64,000 nt of DNA from Malurus cyaneus samueli (taxonomy: Eukaryota > Chordata > Aves > Passeriformes > Maluridae). Made by a program: the position numbers and the translations under genes. Where the stretch lies: contig CM019219.1 in NCBI GenBank assembly GCA_009741485.1, positions 5,746,694 through 5,810,693 on the forward strand, read 5' to 3'. The notes below the pieces were generated by a model. It ran no database searches. It was not told where the DNA came from and was given only the letters and a program-made list of their open reading frames with translations. Positions 60,201 through 64,000 of this stretch are shown here, piece by piece (within the stretch, counting starts at the first letter, position 1; the number at the start of each line of letters is the position of its first letter).

Positions 60201-62740
60201 TACCACAAACATGACAGCTTGCCTTCTTCACACTGAAGAAGAGAGCTGAACTGAGTAAAAAACTTCAATCCTTTCCATCAAAGACAATGTAAAGTTTCCA
60301 GACAGAGGCATGGTGTTCTTCTAAGATACTGCTCCCCTGTGTGGAAAGGGCCCATTTCCCAGGGTCACTTTCCAGGCAGGAGAAGACATCAATTCACATT
60401 AGAACAACTCCCCATTTGCAAATAAGGGCTTAGCACATGCCTCCTAAATATCCCCCAAAGACACAGTTTTATGTACATTTTGAAACTTCCAGAGCTCATC
60501 TTCAGTTGTAAGGTAATTTCCTCCCTGGCAGTGAATAATTGTAAGAGTTATTAATTATGCTGTGCACTTTGTTTGGAGAGGTGCTCAGTGTTCCTGTTGG
60601 TCAACGCATCACTGAGATTTGTGGGAAAGAAGAACCTTTTGGTGAACCTTCATCTTGGTGAAGATAACCTCCTCCACTCCCAGTGGACTGGAACACCCCA
60701 TCCAAGAGAAATATAGCATTGGTGCACAGAATAATGAGGATTTTCTGTCTCTTTGTAGCAATTCCTTGACATTGTAATATATCATTATGAGTAACTACCA
60801 CGTTCTCTGTTAATTGGAAAAAACCAGGAAGATGTTCAGCCCCAAGGTACCCCTGTGCTAAACAAGTATCCAAAAAAGGCCCAGCAGGTCTTTGCCAAAT
60901 GCATCTGCAAATTTGAAAGCAAATAATCTGAATCAGAATAATCAGGGAAAATAATGGAAGAAAAAATATGCTTAGGGCTATTAAACAGAGATAAATCTGA
61001 GTCAGAAAATATCTGTACCATGCTTTTTTAGCTTTTTTACTTTCATCAACAAGGAAGAGTACAAGAAGTAGTAGCAGTAATGTATATCTCCCCTGCACAT
61101 CAAACAAAGATAAAAATAATATAAATAGTGGCATAAACAGATTCTTTCAGTCTCCTACATGTTAGTGTCAGCTAATAAAACAGTATTTGAAAAGCAGCAA
61201 GGTCTACACAGCAAAGCACAGCCAGGGAGTACCTGTGGAGTGTGCTAAGGCATTTTAAGCATTGTTTGAAGGGAAAAGAAGTAACCCTTAATCTGCTTAT
61301 CCAGGGACACATGAGTGTAGATGTGAGTGCTGAAGCTACAGATATCCCTGCCGTTCTGACTGTAAGAAGGGGACTTACTACGTCCTGAAAGAACATAACA
61401 TTCAAGAATGTTTTAAGTATATTGTGGGAGGAAAAATGAATGAGAGTCAGTGAAAGGAAATTTAGTGATGACCGGACTAAAGAAAATGTTGCTTTTGTAA
61501 ATGGTAAAATTCTGATTTTCCAAGTGCTCTTCTGGATGTTGCTATTTGTTGCAGATGAGCGGACCTCAATTAAAATAACTGAGCTGTGTTTGGACAGGCT
61601 TGTCTGCTCACTACAAGTTTGCTGCAGGATTAGTCTCATTATTTGAATTTCCAGCTCTTCAACAGTGTTATGCTCATAATGTGTGAAAGCAAATTTAACT
61701 GATTCAATTGGGAAAACCCTCTTTACGCCACCGAATTCTATGGACAAAAAGAGCCTTGAAATGAATTTATTAAGATATTGCACAAGCAGAACAAAATTCC
61801 CTTGGTCTCTACTGAGCTTTGGATCAGGTGCTTGTCAAAAAAAAAATTATCACACAAACATAATATTTAATCTCCAGATATTTTGCTTCAGTATAATTGA
61901 GTTCAATAGCTCCATGTTTATTATTATGGTCTGTGCCTAGAGATTAGCATAAAGAAAACTATGGGGGGAAATATCATACATACTCCCACACACCTATGCA
62001 AATATAATTATAATTGCTCTCTGCATTTCACAGCAGACCTTTCATGGGAATCACTGTGCCTATTCTGTCTAAAACTAAATCTGTTAAGTAAAAATGTTTG
62101 AAACAGAGCTTTGTTTCATTTAGCATTAAGCAAACATGTCCAGCTGGGATATACATGCACACAATGAATTTATATTATAGAACAAATCTTGTCTTCTAAG
62201 CACTTCCTATACATCAGCCACATGAAAAATTTCACTTATCAGCATCCACTTGTTGCACCTCCCTTGGAAAGACCAAATCTCCATTAAATGTACTGCCTCT
62301 TGAGCATCCCTTCACCCAACAGACCTTTGCACAGCACTGCAAATCCATGGAGGAAATGAACTCGTTCCATCCTCTCTCTGAAGCTGCATGAAGCCTTGCA
62401 CAATGGGGCTGTGGCTTATTTGGGGCCTCTGGGTATGACTGCCATACAAGTAGTGACTGACAACAAGAGATCACCACAGATCACTGGGATGCATCGCCTG
62501 TAAGGGAAAATGAAACCTGGTCCATAAGGAGGACATTCCACCTCTGGTTGTATGTACAAATAAAGTTGAAATGAGAGGGTTTGATGAAAATCTTGGGGAC
62601 ACCTCATCAATCTCAATCTGACTATTCAGACAATGGCAATACAAATAAATGATGCCGTGATTTGTGGGGAAAAAAATGACAAAGATTTCAGACTTCCATA
62701 AATGACAACTCTCTGAAATGTACCTATGAACTGCCCTCTT
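51240..62740. other. Intergenic DNA, nothing firmly recognised
   Basis: AT-rich sequence with a three-unit GCTGCTTTTG repeat at 52263-52293 and T-rich runs near 58108-58136. Two adjacent minus-strand open frames at 60601-61134 and 61172-61783 are the longest here but are unrecognised. I see no homeobox, no exon with clear splice sites and no further CR1. Confidence 0.5.
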
Positions 62741-62783
62741 ATTCTCCTTTCTCTTTTCTTTTTCTTTTCTTTTTCTTTTCTTT
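62741..62783. repeat. (CTTTT)n pyrimidine microsatellite at the assembly gap
   Basis: Alternating CTTTT and CTTTTT units run straight into the N block, which suggests that the assembly failed in this repeat. Confidence 0.85.
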
Positions 62784-62808
62784 NNNNNNNNNNNNNNNNN
62801 NNNNNNNN
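62784..62808. other. Assembly gap of 25 N
   Basis: Exactly 25 N, probably a fixed-length placeholder for unknown sequence; the true gap size is unknown. Confidence 0.98.
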
Positions 62809-64000
62809 GTTGTCCTATGTTACTATATAATCTTTTTTCAGACTGTCTTTATAATAATTTTATCAATTTAATTTATTTTACTAATTTTTTTTTTCCTATT
62901 CTCATTCTTTCCTTTCTGTACATATTTCTGTTCATTTATTTTTAATTTTTCTATATTCTATATTTTCATTCGCACCATTTTCTTTTTTATTTTTTTTTTT
63001 TTTTCTTTTTTTTGTGTTTTCACTTTTTTGCGTTTGCTTATGTATTTATTTATTATTCATTGTTTTTGCTTTATCAAACCGCCCATGTTTCTTTTTTAAT
63101 GTTTTCAATAGAAATGATATAAGATATCTTTTTTATAATATCCAATAGCTAATTTCTTTACTTTTTTCTCTCTTTCAAAAAATAATATCTTTTTTTTTAG
63201 CGCGTAATATCAGGTGCATTTTCCTTTTTTGTGGGGTCAATATTGCAAGTACTGTTTTGGTTTTTGGCTCGGCTTGGGTGGGTGCTGTTTTTGGAAATTG
63301 GAAACAGAATAATATGGGCGATGCATCCAGAATAATCTAGATAGGTGAAGTACAGGTATGTGTGGGATGGAAAATAGCAGTAAAGAATTATGTGAAAAAA
63401 AATATTGTTTACATAGATGTGTTTTAAAGTACAAAAATAACAATAAAAGATACGCTTTTTATATTTTACGTTCGTTTTAAATGAAATGTGAGCGATATAC
63501 GAGAGGGTTATCTTAAGAGGAATGAAGGCTACAGGTTTTTTTGTGTTTAGATTGAAACACAACATTGAAATTATTTGGAAAAATCAAATAGAGCAGTAAA
63601 ATTAAAATTACCATTGCAACAGTCTCTAATAACAGTCATGATAAAAGATTTGTGAGCTCATGATTTATCCTGTTTTTTTGGTGATGCACAGCCGCACCCA
63701 ATAAAAAAAAAAAAAAAAAAAGGAAAAAGGAAGAAAAAAAGAGGGGCACGTTGTGTTATCTCGAAGGAAGAGACAATGTTATTGAAAATTTCTGCAGCCA
63801 CTGGTTTCTGTCTCCCCTGTTCGTGACTGTGCGTTCAGTCCGTTTCGGCCTTCCCACATTCAAGATTTACCGTGAAAAAGAAAAGTTGCTGGAGGATTTC
63901 CTGACTGGTGTTAAGGGCTCGGTCAGTAACCGGGGGCTGTAGTGCAGCGAGTGTGGGGGGTAAACGGGAGCCACAGGTGGGGCCCCAAAACCTTTGTGCT
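62809..64000. other. Atypical T-rich then mixed sequence after the gap
   Basis: The first 400 bases are extremely T-rich on the plus strand, with irregular interruptions, unlike the rest of the window. Next come AT-rich DNA, an A-run with purine extension (63702-63745), and a final 100 bases that turn GC-rich. No exon is recognised. It may be an error-rich contig end, or decayed pyrimidine repeat. Confidence 0.5.
63702..63745. repeat. Poly(A)/polypurine run
   Basis: About 19-20 A followed by GGAAAAAGGAAGAAAAAAAG. Low-complexity purine run. Confidence 0.85.

Noticed and set aside
63751..63942. 63-codon plus-strand ORF near the right edge, considered as a first exon of VAX1
   Set aside because: The translation has no resemblance to the VAX1 N-terminus or any family that I recognise, and the surrounding sequence quality is uncertain.

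Overview
This window is vertebrate nuclear DNA, almost certainly from a bird. It carries spliced exons of two neuronal genes with high similarity to vertebrate SLC18A2 (VMAT2) and KCNK18 (TRESK). It also has several CR1-type LINE 3' ends, the main avian retrotransposon, ending in the typical ATTCTRTG-like tail. Gene density is low, intergenic DNA is AT-rich with small CpG islands, and there is one 25-N assembly gap. Passerine origin is likely from the look of the CR1 copies, but I cannot prove it here.

Layout. (1) 1-2,733, minus strand: the 5' end of SLC18A2. The first coding exon is 2,613-2,733, the second is 562-916, and the rest of the gene lies off the left edge. A CpG-rich promoter-side block (about 2,560-3,060) is followed by a striking 19-bp minisatellite (3,062 to about 3,770) with decayed copies and a second block at 4,140-4,290. 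(2) About 4.4-29.0 kb: intergenic DNA with two CR1 remnants, a fragment of a third, a 39-C run, a 51-A run and a pair of CTCF-like motifs near 19.8 kb. (3) 29,574-32,479, minus strand: a complete three-exon KCNK18 gene, whose three exons join to a 392-residue TRESK channel. (4) 32.5-46.4 kb: intergenic DNA, with a compact GC-rich cluster at 40.7-42.2 kb holding two CR1 copies in direct orientation, two minisatellites and a CTCF-like site. (5) 46.5-50.7 kb: a complex of CpG islands interleaved with very long homopyrimidine tracts and no recognisable protein exon. (6) 50.7-62.8 kb: AT-rich intergenic DNA. (7) A 25-N gap at 62,784-62,808, then about 1.2 kb of T-rich, atypical sequence.

Context. 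In mammals the order is VAX1, KCNK18, SLC18A2, with KCNK18 and SLC18A2 in tandem and VAX1 divergent from KCNK18. The two genes here keep that tandem arrangement. By synteny VAX1 would lie to the right on the plus strand. I looked for its homeodomain and N-terminus and did not find them, so the CpG-island complex is at best VAX1-flanking regulatory DNA, and VAX1 itself is either past the right edge or lost near the gap. SLC18A2 loads monoamines into synaptic vesicles and KCNK18 sets resting K+ conductance in sensory neurons; they are neighbours, not a pathway.

I did not find a convincing new biological system. The observations most worth a second look are the minisatellite beside the SLC18A2 start, the diverged calcineurin-docking motifs of the bird TRESK, and the orphan CpG-island and polypyrimidine complex.
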